Part shown: positions 1-9,650 of the stretch, piece after piece
How the letters are laid out: every line of letters begins with the position of its first letter
How positions within the stretch are numbered: the stretch's first letter is position 1
DNA from: Pelargonium nanum
Taxonomy: Eukaryota; Streptophyta; Magnoliopsida; Geraniales; Geraniaceae
Assembly (NCBI GenBank): GCA_036897485.1
Contig: JAYMTF010001894.1
Span: 1-20,755, forward strand
Reading direction: 5' to 3'
Length of the DNA stretch: 20,755 bases
Position numbers and translations under genes: made by a program
Notes under the pieces: model-generated
Told to the model about the DNA's origin: nothing
The model's input: the letters and a program-made list of their open reading frames with translations, nothing else
Databases searched by the model: none

Positions 1-180
1 GTTCATTGGCTTTCGCCATCATTGATTTTCTGCTTTTCTTAGTTCGTATTAGTTGGTTAGTTTCCTTTCTGTTTCCTATATTTTGTTGGCTAGTTTCATT
101 TCTGTTTCTTATGTTTTGTACGCCTTTTTGGCATGTTATGACTTAATGAGAAGTACTAGCATTTACCCTTAAAAAAAAAA
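1..180 (+). mobile_element. possible 3' tail of a LINE, ending in poly(A)
   Basis: The stretch is T-rich, has no usable ORF, and ends in a run of ten A after an ATTTACCC-like segment (about 163-180). Such an ending is seen at the 3' ends of plant non-LTR elements. The window cuts off the 5' side, so no coding part or upstream target-site duplication can be seen. The assignment rests on the tail alone and is tentative; a transcribed 3' UTR or a processed-transcript relic would look similar. Confidence 0.3.
52..117 (+). repeat. two-copy 33-bp tandem duplication
   Basis: Copy 1 covers 52-84 and copy 2 covers 85-117. They align without gaps and differ at 4 of 33 positions. Both start GTTGG and end in TTTT. 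The repeat lies inside the T-rich putative LINE tail and looks like a local slippage duplication that has since diverged. Confidence 0.8.
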
Positions 181-633
181 GTCACGTTTCTCATATGTTT
201 TTATCTCAAAATAAGTTTCATTTTCTTTCATTTTACAATGTTGGTCATGCTGAAATGCTAATAATATTTTTATAATATGTTAGTTAGGTACAAGTGATTT
301 AATAATTGACGAGATTTTGGAGCAATTTACTTGTGCACAATTAACACATGATAGCTTCAATGGTGAAAGGATCATATATGCTCTAAAAGTGACTCATGGA
401 GACCAATCCACAAGATTAAGACAAGAACGAGGATGTTGGAGTTATAGAGTCGTAGTTTGTTACAAGGAAGATAAAATTTATAGCAAACCGATGATCAAAT
501 GTTATTCTTGTCAATAGTTTGTACATTTTCGATGGAATGTCCAACAAAGTATAACAAGTAGGCTAATTATGCAAAAGTCGAGATCAAATGTTGTTCATGG
601 TATATGTTTTTAAAAAATGAGACTCCAAAACAA
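181..633. other. spacer without recognised gene
   Basis: AT-rich spacer. A 66-codon open stretch at 317-517 on the plus strand begins at TTG rather than ATG and matches no family I know. Its codon use resembles the surrounding non-coding DNA. I see no RNA gene or regulatory cluster here. Confidence 0.5.
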
Positions 634-1369
634 TTATAGTGAAAAGAGAGTATTATTTGATTTTGAAAACCATTTCAAATATTCAGTGAAGATAGGAAAC
701 AACTCCAATATAGTGGTCTTAGAGATTGCAATGTCAGACAAGAGATAAATGGAAGTATCAATATCATCACGATAGTTTTTTAGTTGGGTCTGAAAAGCCT
801 CCCCACAAGGCGTAGGAGTGCCCTTATTCAATTCCAATGTGACCCTCGGCTCAAGACCTATACAACATTCGTCTTATGTTTCTACAAGTTCTGAAAAGAT
901 CCTCTAAAATTACCTTGAGATATGTTCGTAAAATCTTGTTTATCTGATAAGTCACTCGTTGAATTCATTTCTCATCCTATCAAACCTATTGTATTTCTCC
1001 CAATCTGACGCCGCGTTGTGAAAGAATCTCGTATTCACGTCTCATTCATTTAACCATAACTACTTTTTCCGTTGCTTCCAACACTCTTCATATTTTTCTC
1101 TATCAGCTTCAGGTATTTTAATCTTTGATCCTCTACAAATTGCTTACCCAACTTGTCTTTCCTTCGGCTCAAAATCTCATCTTTTCTCCTGGCCTCTCAG
1201 ACTAGATTAGCAATTTCGTACTTCCACCACGCTGATAAAGCTTCTCCGCAATGTTAGATTCGGTCTTGAATCTCTGCTACGTTGTGCTTTGGCCATTGGA
1301 TTGCAATAATTTATTTGCTCCTTTCAATGCCGATTCATGCATTTTCATATTTGAATCTAAATTTTCGGA
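634..1369 (-). pseudogene. decayed coding stretch of unknown family
   Basis: Read on the minus strand from about 1369 down to 634, the sequence gives several protein-like blocks rich in Lys, Glu, Arg and Gln (for example KMHESALKGANKLLQSN, and further down RRKDEILSRRKDKLGKQF). They lie in the same order and direction but are interrupted several times. The composition suggests a helical, charged protein. The most downstream block (634-837) stays open for 67 codons. I do not recognise the family. It could be a decayed host gene or a decayed mobile-element gene. There is no intact product. Confidence 0.35.
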
Positions 1370-1739
1370 GATGTGAGTACTCCCGTGGGCACACTATTTT
1401 TGCAAATAATTTGTAGTAATTTTGGGCCTTCTTATGTATAAAACTAATTAATAATTGATCTCTTTAAGCAATAAAAATTATATTTGATTGAAATCAAATT
1501 GCTTATTGGACAATTTTGTAATTATACATGTATATATATTTATGACACAATAAGTAACAGTAAGATATCAGCAACGACCAACCGGTGCGTAACGTGTAAA
1601 CATTGGTTTATCTCACCGTAGTGGGCCCCACTCTTCCTCACTTCACAATCACAATTTTTAATACTAAAATAAATCCCCAATCCAAACCAACCCAACCCGC
1701 TCGCTTCCTCCAAATAAATCCTCTCCTATCTCTCTCCCA
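1370..1739 (+). promoter_or_regulatory. upstream region and putative 5' UTR of the MAF1 gene
   Basis: A TATA-like run (TATATATATT) lies at 1531-1540, about 200 bp before the MAF1 start. The last 60 bp before the ATG are C/T-rich (ending CTCTCCTATCTCTCTCCCA), typical of a plant 5' leader or Y-patch. A GTGGGCCCCAC palindrome lies at 1620-1630; it contains the GGGCC core common in promoters of housekeeping plant genes. The transcription start cannot be fixed from sequence. Confidence 0.4.
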
Positions 1740-2231
1740 ATGTCCGACCAAGAGTCCATCTCCACCGCCGCCGACCACTTAGCACCGCCGCCTCAGCCTA
1801 TGGATGCCCAGACCGACCTGCACCACGATTCCCTCAAATCCGAGAAGCTCAGCAATGTCACATTCAGCATATGGCCCCCGACGCAACGAACGCGCGACGC
1901 CGTGATCAAACGCCTCGTTGAGACCCTTTCCTCCCCCTCCGTCCTCTCCAAGCGCTACGGAACCATACCCGCGGAGGAGGCCGATTCTACCGCGCGTCTC
2001 ATCGAGGACGAGGCCTACTCAGCCGCCCTCGCCAGTGCTTCTGCTGATGACGACGGCATCGCGATCCTCCAGGTTTACTCCCGCGAGATCAGCAAGCGCA
2101 TGCTCGAGGCAGTCAAGGTCAGGACCAGTTCTGGCTCTCCGGCTCCGGACGGGAGCACCGCGGAGGCGCCAGGTTTAGGTTCTGGTCCAGAGCCCTCTGC
2201 TTCCAGTGAGGATGCTCAGTCTGAATCTTGA
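1740..2231 (+). CDS. MAF1: WPP-domain protein / MFP1 attachment factor 1 (MAF1)-like
   Basis: A single-exon gene for a 163-aa soluble protein. Residues about 36-130 form a WPP domain: SNVTFSIWPPTQRTRDAVIKR with the signature Trp-Pro-Pro at 45-47, then SKRYGTIPAEEA and a helical EDEAYSAALASA segment ending near KRMLEAVKV. The N-terminus (1-35) is Pro/Asp/His-rich. The C-terminal tail (about 130-163) is Ser/Pro/Glu-rich and looks disordered. Length fits plant MAF1/WPP1/WPP2 proteins (about 150-180 aa), which are usually short. In the known family these proteins bind the coiled-coil protein MFP1 and WIT proteins, sit at the nuclear envelope and Golgi, and share the domain that anchors plant RanGAP; they affect mitotic activity. 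There is no RanGAP leucine-rich repeat part, so this is MAF1/WPP rather than RanGAP. The ATG follows a C/T-rich leader and is the first in frame. Exact orthology to WPP1 or WPP2 is not resolved. Confidence 0.93.
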   Translation: MSDQESISTAADHLAPPPQPMDAQTDLHHDSLKSEKLSNVTFSIWPPTQRTRDAVIKRLVETLSSPSVLSKRYGTIPAEEADSTARLIEDEAYSAALASASADDDGIAILQVYSREISKRMLEAVKVRTSSGSPAPDGSTAEAPGLGSGPEPSASSEDAQSES

Positions 2232-5200
2232 TTTTGAGCTAGGGTTCAGATTGGTATGATGAAGCTTGGGTTTTATGGCATATTAGGGTGCTTATGATGT
2301 TTCGAGCTAGGATGTTTCTGTGATGAGGTCTCTTTGTAGTGACTATGGTTATCAGATGGTTTATATATTATTATTACAATAATCGCACTTCAATATTTGG
2401 TATTTTCAGGTTCCATTTTGCTTCTTATAAATTCTGGTTTGGTTTAGTGATGAATTTACCTCTTTGATCATAGGCTCATTTATTGTTGGTGCAAAATTAT
2501 GATTTTTATAACACTTCAGTACTGAGTTGTAATGTGAAAATGCATCACCATAGGCTATTACATGTTTTCATTCAGACATTGCTAAACTTAGTCTCATAGT
2601 ATTCCACTTTGCTGTAAAATTGATTTCTGGGAGAGGTTGTGTACATTTGGGAAAAGGAGAAAGCAGGATGTTGATTACGCCGTTTGTTGTGATCCAGAAG
2701 TAAATGTCAAGCTACATTGAGTGTATCTTCCAGCCATTGGAGGTAGGTAGGCTTGTTTGGCACCAACTCTCTTAATACTTGTTTTAATTTCCTTGGTTGG
2801 TCTCAAGCAAGTACTTATCTAATGAATCACTAAGCTTGCCTAGCACTTCCATATGCATATATCATGAATTTATACAAGCAAACTTTTAAGCTACGTTGAT
2901 TTTTTACAATCTTGCCTTCACAGATAGGTCTCTTAGTTCCCTTAATTAATTGCTCATAAATTGTTAGTTGTGTAATCAATTGATAAGCCTGTTTAACCCA
3001 TGTTTACACCTGCATTATGAATTTATTAAAGTTACCTTTATGCCTTTTTTGTTGCTGTATTTATAATATTTTGTTTAGACGTCCCCCAAAAATCTGCTGT
3101 TGATTTTTACTATAGCATAAGAGGCTGACTGTTACCCAACATAAAAGAAACGAATGTATGTAATTGGTTCATCCAACTTTTCAATTTAGCTAAATTAGTC
3201 TATTTGATAATGTCACTCTTTACAGGAAGTGCACTGATGTGTACTAGAAAATCCAAAATTTAAGATTATTCGACATAGAAAAGGAATGTTGTAGAAGTTA
3301 AACACAACATCAGTAATTGCATTTGTATTGTTTGTGAATAGAAATCATTATGGAAGTATCATTTATTCATGTGCCCATGCATTTGTAGGAAACACTTCAA
3401 ATTCAGTGAGTTAGTTGCAGGAATATTATTAAATCAGTGATGTAGCCACACCTGTTGGATGCCAAAGCTATAGATTCTTGTAAGGTCCTAAATTGGCTGT
3501 TAGTAATTTTGTATCTCTGGTTTGCTTAATATTATCTATGGATTCCGCATCACATTCTCTCCATCTTTTCCATAGTAACGAATTGACCATTTCTACTCTT
3601 TTAGGTTGTGGTAGACTGGTAGAATAGGCTAACAAGGCTAAATCATTTCTGATCTCTTTGCTAGGTTGAAGAATTTCACTGAACCAAGGGCAACTAAAGT
3701 TTGAAACGAATGAGATTATCAAACATTGGAAATAATCAACTTGAAAAAAAAGGGGATTGTAGGAAACTAAGTATGATTATTACTTTTTGTATATATCAGT
3801 ATTCTAGGATCATTATATGTTTACTAAAACAATATATACCGAACCTGTGAATCTACAATAGACAATTATACAATATTTACAAAATAAAATGAAATAACAG
3901 TTTGCTTATACATTTTAATATCTGGTTTTCCCTTAGCTCATGTAATATCTTGGATTATTTCTTGATACTCTTCCTTCAATGACCTCTTTCATGTTTTTGT
4001 TTTGATCACTGAGTCTTGTTTTTCATTCATACAGAGGCCCTTATACTTGTTTTATTGCATTTGAGCGTTGTGCTAGCTCTTGTTCAAGCATGTTCAGTCC
4101 AGGATGTCTTATAAGTGGTTACATACTCTAGACAATTCAGTCGTGAATCAGAATAAAGTGTGTGCGTTGCAAATCGGAGTAAGCAAAGGAGCAAGATGGC
4201 TGGCAGAACCTTGGAAAAGTGAACATGAGATATCATGTTTGAGAGCCCTGGGCACCATAATATGATACCTAAAATGGTTGCAAATGATTGAGCCTGCCAT
4301 CCCCATTTAAATTGATTGTTATGACATTTAACAGGTGTCTGGTGCTTATAATCTTCATATTGTTCTACATATTCAAACTCATCATCATTTAGCTATTTTT
4401 TATTGGAAGCATACTTTGGATTTGTAATGTTTTAGTTAAGTTTTAGCAAAACTCACTGTTAAGGCGTGATAAGATAACTAGATTTTGAGAAAGGTGGGGA
4501 TCCCATGATGTAGGACAATAAGTAGAATGAAATGAAAAGAAGAGAAGAAGAGTATAAAGTGAGAAAGAGAAGAAAAGAAGAAATCACATTTTGTATCTCA
4601 ACGTCATAATGAGTGTTTAATGCACACTTTTTTTTGTGTTTGTTTTACTCTCTACTATCACTGGATGAATAGTTATACTTGATAAAAGGTCGATAGCTTT
4701 GTGTCTTGCGATTTCAGATGTCCAAGTCCTTTGAATCAGCAGAAAATGAAAATCAGTGAAATAATGGATGGACTTCATCAGAGGAGTTCCAGGGCTACCA
4801 ACTGGAATGTAGGAACTTTTGTGGAAGTAATCTAGCATGGAGTAAATACCAACGGAGAGAACTGACTTACAGTTGTTCACAAACATTATGGTGATTATGG
4901 GTATTTTGTAATTAGTAGGAACTGTGTGTTCCCCTTTGTTAAACACATACTGCTTATAATTTCTTGTGCAGGGCAATGACAATATTAATCTCGGCAAGAG
5001 TTGATCATAACATATACTTCAGCTGAGCCAAACCTCAGGGTAGCTATTGATTTGATATACTTATTGATATGAAAGTGAGACTTTCATGATTTGTGTTCTG
5101 CATCCTTGAGTAATTTCAAGCTTCAACAATAAAAATTCTTTACAATGTTTTGTAGTCTTCAATTTTTGTTTGAGCGTCTGATTTTGTATTTGAGCTGGCA

Positions 5201-5834
5201 GCTTTTGTTTTGAGAATTATTATGACATTGTTATTTGGTCTGTCTGCTACTAGGAGATATCTTCATTCTGGATTCATGATTTCAGATCTTTCATGTATGT
5301 TTTACATTTGAATTTTATATTATGTTCTCTAAGAAGAGAGTGATCTTAATTCTCAAACATGCATCCATGAATTCTTTTGCTCTGCTGGAATATGCATGTT
5401 GTATTGTGCTTAAAATAAATAACACAGTAAGTTGAAGACTAATTTGTCTGTGTCTGATGAGCATGGTATCATTAACGTGCGTGTGTTTTGACTTTTGACG
5501 CAGAAATCAGCAGGGACCAATACGAGATCTGCTATTTGTGCTCTTTCCACAGAGTTGGTATTCACTATTCACGGTAACCCCAGTGGCATTTGAAATGTAA
5601 TTCCTTTTACATTCCTTCTTGTAAAAACCTTTCTTGACCATTCAGTGCATTTTCAAGCTACCTGTAAATTGTTAACCAAAAGAGCTATTTGAAAACATAT
5701 ATAAGACTTCTTAACTACATATCTACTTCTTTTGGCCTTTGCATGACTAAATGCATATGCTCATGTCACTATACTACTGCCCAATTCCTTTGACCAGACT
5801 GCAGTTTTTATCCATTTCACACCATTCCAGGGAA
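2232..5834 (+). other. 3' region of MAF1 and long non-coding spacer with exon-like blocks
   Basis: No convincing protein gene is present. Blocks of less AT-rich sequence next to splice-like signals occur on the plus strand. One is near 2660-2750 and is followed by GAG|GTAGGT. One is after TTGCGATTTCAG at about 4718. One is after TTTTGACGCAG at about 5504. They sit in T-rich intron-like DNA. They could be extra 3' UTR exons of MAF1 or an lncRNA. Open stretches such as 4080-4265 (+), 3468-3722 (-) and 4617-4997 (-) match no known family. A purine-rich GA tract lies at about 4522-4586. I see no repeats with clear ends. Confidence 0.35.
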
Positions 5835-6420
5835 TCAGGATTTGCTCATAGATTGAATAGTAAATGGGCAGAGCTCTTCGTCAAGATCGTATCGACATTG
5901 ACAAGGTGTAATTGTTATTAGTGTTCCAATTGAAAGAATGTGATGTTGACATGAAAATAAACAAGCTACCATGACCAAAAAAAACAAAGAGAGAAACGTC
6001 GTAGTAGACAATAGGCTTGTAGTCAACAAATAACAGGTAGGTAGGGTGAAAAATTTGTGTCTCCCTCTACCATCGTGATCTTTATTTGACTTAAATGGAC
6101 AACTTGGTAGAATCGGAAAATTATCTTTGTAATTATTAGAGACCCACAATTGATGGGTTAGATTGGTCTTGGAACAATGATTTTGTACGAGATTGTGGTT
6201 GTTAGTGAGATTTATAGAACACACTAGTTGATCAATTCTATAAGCAAATGGAACAAGCTTGTATATATCGAAGAATGTATAAATGTATTGGAGAGAGTCA
6301 TTAGTTGAGTTGCCAATTATATATATCGGTCATATTACATGTATAATTCAAAAAAAGTCTAATGAAATCAAGAAAAAACTAAACTATGTTGCAACATTTT
6401 TGTGCAAGAATGTGGTTGAT
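5835..6420. other. spacer, 3' side of the minus-strand PIP peptide gene
   Basis: AT-rich DNA that would contain the 3' UTR and poly(A) site of the peptide gene at 6421-6675. A 129-codon open stretch on the minus strand (5835-6224) has no start context, no recognisable domain and low-complexity composition, so I do not call it a gene. Confidence 0.4.
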
Positions 6421-6675
6421 CTAATGGCCTGGACCTTTCCTGCTGGGTCCAGAAGCAAGAGTGTACACCAGACTTCTCACAGTTGCATGAATACTTGAGG
6501 AGTTGTTGGATGATACAGCAAAAGAAGCCATCCCATCTGCGCCGCCGCCATTTAACTGTTCTTCGCACCCAGCCGCCATGCTGTCCGCCTCCGACCGGAG
6601 CGCTCGGCTGTGAACTGAACTAAACTGCGTTGACAGCACAAGAACCACCACAAACCAGAAGCTCCACGTCCTCAT
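6421..6675 (-). CDS. PIP/PIP-like secreted signalling peptide precursor (SGPS-GxGH type)
   Basis: An intronless 84-aa prepropeptide. Residues 1-23 (MRTWSFWFVVVLVLSTQFSS then VHS) form a classic signal peptide, with cleavage expected just before RALRSEA. A variable Gly/Ser/Asn-rich propeptide follows. The conserved C-terminal core is TLASGPSRKGPGH at 72-84, with SGPS at 75-78 and GPGH ending directly at the TAG stop. This fits the PAMP-INDUCED PEPTIDE (PIP/PIPL) family pattern SGPSxxGxGH. These peptides are cut out of the precursor, probably hydroxylated at the SGPS proline, and act in the apoplast; Arabidopsis PIP1 signals through the receptor kinase RLK7 to amplify immunity. Only one core is present. 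The ATG lies about 120 bp downstream of a TATA box on the same strand, and a W-box core lies further upstream, in line with defence induction. IDA and CEP peptides are related but have different cores. Which PIP/PIPL member it is cannot be told here. Confidence 0.88.
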   Translation of the reverse strand: MRTWSFWFVVVLVLSTQFSSVHSRALRSEADSMAAGCEEQLNGGGADGMASFAVSSNNSSSIHATVRSLVYTLASGPSRKGPGH

Positions 6676-6795
6676 GATCTCTCTTCTTTGAATTGAACCT
6701 CTTGTCTTTGATGAGATGGTATTGGTAGTGTTTAATGTGTAGTTATGAGATAGAATTGAGTAGTTGTTGATGGGCTAGCTGTGTCACGTCATGGA

Positions 6796-6805
6796 TATTT
6801 ATATA
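6796..6805 (-). promoter_or_regulatory. TATA box of the minus-strand PIP gene
   Basis: On the minus strand the sequence reads TATATAAATA, a near-ideal plant TATA box, 121 bp upstream of the ATG at 6675. It implies a 5' UTR of roughly 90 nt. Just downstream, at 6784-6792, the minus strand reads ATGACGTGA, which contains a TGACG/ACGT bZIP (TGA-type) core. Confidence 0.6.
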
Positions 6806-6910
6806 CAAAAATGTTGGAGAAGGGGACGGTGAGGTGCTTTCCTTGAAATGGTTGGGACCCATCAAAAGTTGAACAGTTTTAGGTTTGAAATTGGTTCATG
6901 GTGTTCCACT

Positions 6911-6916
6911 TTGACT
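6911..6916 (+). promoter_or_regulatory. W-box core upstream of the PIP gene
   Basis: TTGACT, a WRKY-binding W-box core, lies about 236 bp upstream of the peptide gene start. PIP genes are known to be induced by pathogen signals, so a WRKY site is plausible. A single 6-bp core is common by chance, so weight is low. Confidence 0.3.
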
Positions 6917-8010
6917 TTTATATAAGGCCACTACAAATGAGGTAACCCATTACGAAAAACACAGCATTGCCAAAGCTGATACGAGTCCTTGTCATGAATG
7001 GCTCGTTCTTGTTCATATTAAAGTTTGAGGCCGTCGGTTAGCGACCGCCAAGTCCCTTCCCTTGCTCGCTCACTCACTCACCGGACCAGATGTGTTTCGT
7101 TTCACACGGTTTGTTTGATTTGTTCCATCCAACGCCGCGTTTTTGCTTGTTGTTCACGCGGTCTTCTTTTTTTTCATGTAGCGATACAGCTTTCGATTCA
7201 TAAGGCACGACAGGCCAGGTTGGGCCTAGATTCTGTAAAGCACAATAAAGCAAACTTTGGACTGGGCCTTTTTCAAGATCGATCCAATGTTCATGATTTT
7301 TATTAAAAAATTAAGATTGTTGGCCTGCTTTTGTTTTGGGACAATGACGATGCAACATGTGATTGTGACCAAGCTTGAGTCATTTTTAGAAACTTTGAGG
7401 TGATTATTTAGTGGGAAAAAATAAATTATAATTGACAATCCCCTAAGAAATCTAACATATGAAAGTGCACTTCACTCGGAGACCTCAACCTTTGCAAAGA
7501 CCCATAGTGCCATAGTGGAGCTAATCTCCTCATCATCTATGAGATCATAATTCATGCCAAAATTGTCAGTTCTAATGCATGTAGACATTTAATTAGAATA
7601 TGACATACGTAGCATGTTATATTTACGTTAATAAACATAAAACAAATAGGCTTGTGAAAAACTTTGGTCGGTCGTTTACTTATTTTTAGTTCTGTAGTTC
7701 AAGTAGACATGAATCTTAAAACCAACACACAAAATTTGGTTTTTAAATACATACCTGAAAACACCTTATATTTACTTTTACATTTCCATAAACATGTATT
7801 ATAAGAACAATTATTTTAAAATAAAAAATCAATTCGAACATGACACTTATTTTCAGATAGATGGACTATTATTTAGTAGTATTTAAATTTTTATATATTA
7901 TTTACTATATCAACATTGTTTTAAAAGAGCATGGACTATGGATTATGGAAGTTATAAACAAAATGATTTAGAAGAATATTAATATTTGAGAAAGGCTCAC
8001 TTATTTTGAC
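6917..8010. other. spacer without recognised gene
   Basis: Distal upstream DNA of the peptide gene, then AT-rich spacer. Open stretches at 7025-7306 (+) and 7226-7438 (-) overlap on opposite strands and match no family. A short GGGCC-containing segment occurs near 7219-7267. No repeat with readable ends was found. Confidence 0.4.
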
Positions 8011-8480
8011 ATGAAATTTGTGATATTGTGTTGGAGGATTGCTCTCACTTGCTTATCCTCAGGCAGTGGGCGTTCCGGGAATGGTCAAGTGTATTCTAGT
8101 GGTGGTCGGTTTTTTCGTGTCTCCAGCTTTCAGCTACGCTCTTCTTTTTTCATGGTCGGATTTGTTTGCGGGCTTGTCTTCTGGTCGCTGGGTTTGGGGC
8201 TTCCATTGTTTAGTGACCATGTGGCATTTTTGGTTAACTCGAATCGCTCTAATTTTTCAAGTTAGGTAAGCAAATGTGGGGATACGACTCTCTCCATCAA
8301 AAGTTCCATCTATTCCGTACTAGTTTCCTTGGAAGCATCGGCTTATACTTCTTCTTAGTGTAAAGATTCCGCTTTTGTGTTCGCTTAGTTTCTTCTTTTC
8401 CTTTTTTCGGGGTTTTGTACTCTCTTTATTCATCTCTATATTTATTATTTTAATGGTAACGCTTGCATATTAAAAAATAT
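8011..8480 (+). mobile_element. possible remnant of the 3' end of a LINE (ORF2 zinc-binding region and tail)
   Basis: A locally GC-richer block with overlapping open stretches (8011-8265, 8039-8269). One frame reads SWSDLFAGLSSG then MWHFWLTRIALIF, reminiscent of the Trp-rich region near the C-terminus of plant LINE ORF2 (zf-RVT region, typically W..W..RN..IF). A T-rich segment and an A/T-rich end near 8460-8490 follow, like a non-LTR 3' tail. No reverse-transcriptase domain is present and no target-site duplication is clear. The call is based on a motif resemblance only. Confidence 0.27.
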
Positions 8481-8489
8481 ATTAATTTT

Positions 8490-8770
8490 TAAGAGAAAAA
8501 TAGATGAATAAAAAATGGTCAATAAATTCATGAACTAGATAATGCGCATTCATATCTCATTTTGTCGTCTTTGAAAAGGCTGAAACAGGTTGGATACCAA
8601 TAAGCAGTAACTGAACCACCTCCCATTTGGCCATTTCCATCTCCATCTCCATTTCTCTTCCTTTTCAATTCATTTGTCTTTTATGGAACCACAGTTATTT
8701 GTTACAATTATTCGCCCAATTTTCTCTTCAACTTCCAATCCATTCCTTTAATTGTTATTGGGATCCGGAA
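8490..8770 (+). promoter_or_regulatory. upstream region and putative 5' UTR of the F-box gene
   Basis: Contains a CCAAT motif at 8597-8601 and a short CCATCT/CCATTT repeat at about 8635-8654, followed by a C/T-rich leader. The F-box reading frame stays open through this leader as far as about 8627, but there is no in-frame ATG before 8771. Confidence 0.35.
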
Positions 8771-9310
8771 ATGAAACGCTCACTCGCCACCAACGAAGCT
8801 TTGGACGACCAGGAGATGAAGAAGGTCAAGATCGAAGCCGAAGATGACAGAGGAGAAGAAGAGGCCACATCTGGGCTCATGAATTTGGACGAGAACCTTC
8901 TATTTGAGGTGCTCAAGCACGTGGATGCGAGATCGTTGGCGGCGTCGGCGTGCGTGAGCAAGATGTGGCACAAGACGGCGCAGGACGAGCGGCTGTGGGA
9001 GCTGATCTGCACGAGGCACTGGGCCAACATCGGCTGCGGCAACCAGCAGCTGCGATCCGTCGTCCTCGCTCTCGGCGGCTTCCGACGCCTCCACTCCCTT
9101 TACCTCTGGCCTCTTTCCAAGCCCCACTCATCATCATCTTCTTCTTCTTCTTCTAGTTCTGCGTCTTCGGCTCTTCCGGCTTGGGCACCGTTCGCACCGA
9201 TGATCGCGAAGCCGCCGACGAGGTGGGGCAAAGACGAGGTCCATCTCTCCATGTCCCTCCTATCTATTCGCTTCTACGAGAAGATGAATTACAGCAACAG
9301 AAACAGATGA
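8771..9310 (+). CDS. GID2: GID2/SLY1-type F-box protein of gibberellin signalling
   Basis: An intronless gene for a 179-aa F-box protein. The acidic N-terminus (1-35) carries a KKVK patch. The F-box spans about 36-80 (NLDENLLFEVLKHVDARSLA, then ACVSKMWHKTAQDERLWELI). The GGF region follows (about 82-118, with LALGGFRRLHSLYLWPLSKP), then a serine run at 120-130, and a C-terminal LSL-type region (about 152-173) with GKDEVHLSMSLLSIRFYEKM. This order matches rice GID2 and Arabidopsis SLY1, the substrate receptor of an SCF E3 ligase in the nucleus. That complex ubiquitinates DELLA repressors when gibberellin-GID1 binds them. Length lies between SLY1 (151 aa) and GID2 (212 aa). The start is the first in-frame ATG; the frame is open further upstream but holds only non-ATG codons. 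The serine run is encoded by a TCT/TCA microsatellite (about 9128-9154) and is probably length-variable. The C-terminal region has LSM where family members usually have LSL. The family-specific F-box and GGF blocks make confusion with other F-box families unlikely. Confidence 0.94.
   Translation: MKRSLATNEALDDQEMKKVKIEAEDDRGEEEATSGLMNLDENLLFEVLKHVDARSLAASACVSKMWHKTAQDERLWELICTRHWANIGCGNQQLRSVVLALGGFRRLHSLYLWPLSKPHSSSSSSSSSSSASSALPAWAPFAPMIAKPPTRWGKDEVHLSMSLLSIRFYEKMNYSNRNR
9128..9154 (+). repeat. trinucleotide microsatellite coding for polyserine
   Basis: A run of TCA/TCT codons inside the F-box gene encodes the serine tract between the GGF and LSL regions. Such runs expand and contract by slippage, and their lengths stay in frame. 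Confidence 0.75.
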
Positions 9311-9650
9311 GCTGAAAAATGAAACTATTCTACGTTTTATATATACTATATTTGGATTGAGTTTCTTTCTTTACTTTCATGTATTGTAGCTTGCTTTCGG
9401 TGATTTAGATCTTAAAATCCATTATTATGGATTAGTTGTTGACTTGTTGTGTATCCTTCTCTTTGAAGAAGATGAAGCAGCAGCTGCGCGATTTGTAAAT
9501 TGATAGTAATTTTCCTCTCTTTTTTAATGTACTTAGTTTCATAATGCAATCAAATAGTCAAATGGGTCTGCTAAATCTTATCCAAGATTTCTGTTAAGCA
9601 TTGAAGGAGTTATAGAACAACTCATAAACAAAAGAGTGCCAGGAATCTCA

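Noticed and set aside
317-517. 66-codon open stretch on the plus strand
   Set aside because: It begins at TTG, not ATG, and shows no domain, coding bias or start context.
1740-2231. RanGAP as an alternative identity for the WPP protein
   Set aside because: The protein ends after the WPP domain and a short tail. There is no leucine-rich repeat GAP domain and no room for one in frame.
4287-4306. TGATTGAGCC... resembling the start of miR171
   Set aside because: Only the first ten bases match, and no complementary arm for a hairpin is visible nearby.
4617-4997. 126-codon open stretch on the minus strand
   Set aside because: No recognisable domain and no signal peptide or conserved motif. It lies in DNA that looks more like plus-strand non-coding exons.
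5835-6224. 129-codon open stretch on the minus strand
   Set aside because: Low-complexity Leu/Thr/Ser-rich reading in AT-rich spacer with no family resemblance. Length alone is not enough.
8627-8770. N-terminal extension of the F-box protein
   Set aside because: The frame is open but starts at TTG, with no in-frame ATG before 8771. The extra residues come from the C/T-rich leader and are absent from the family.
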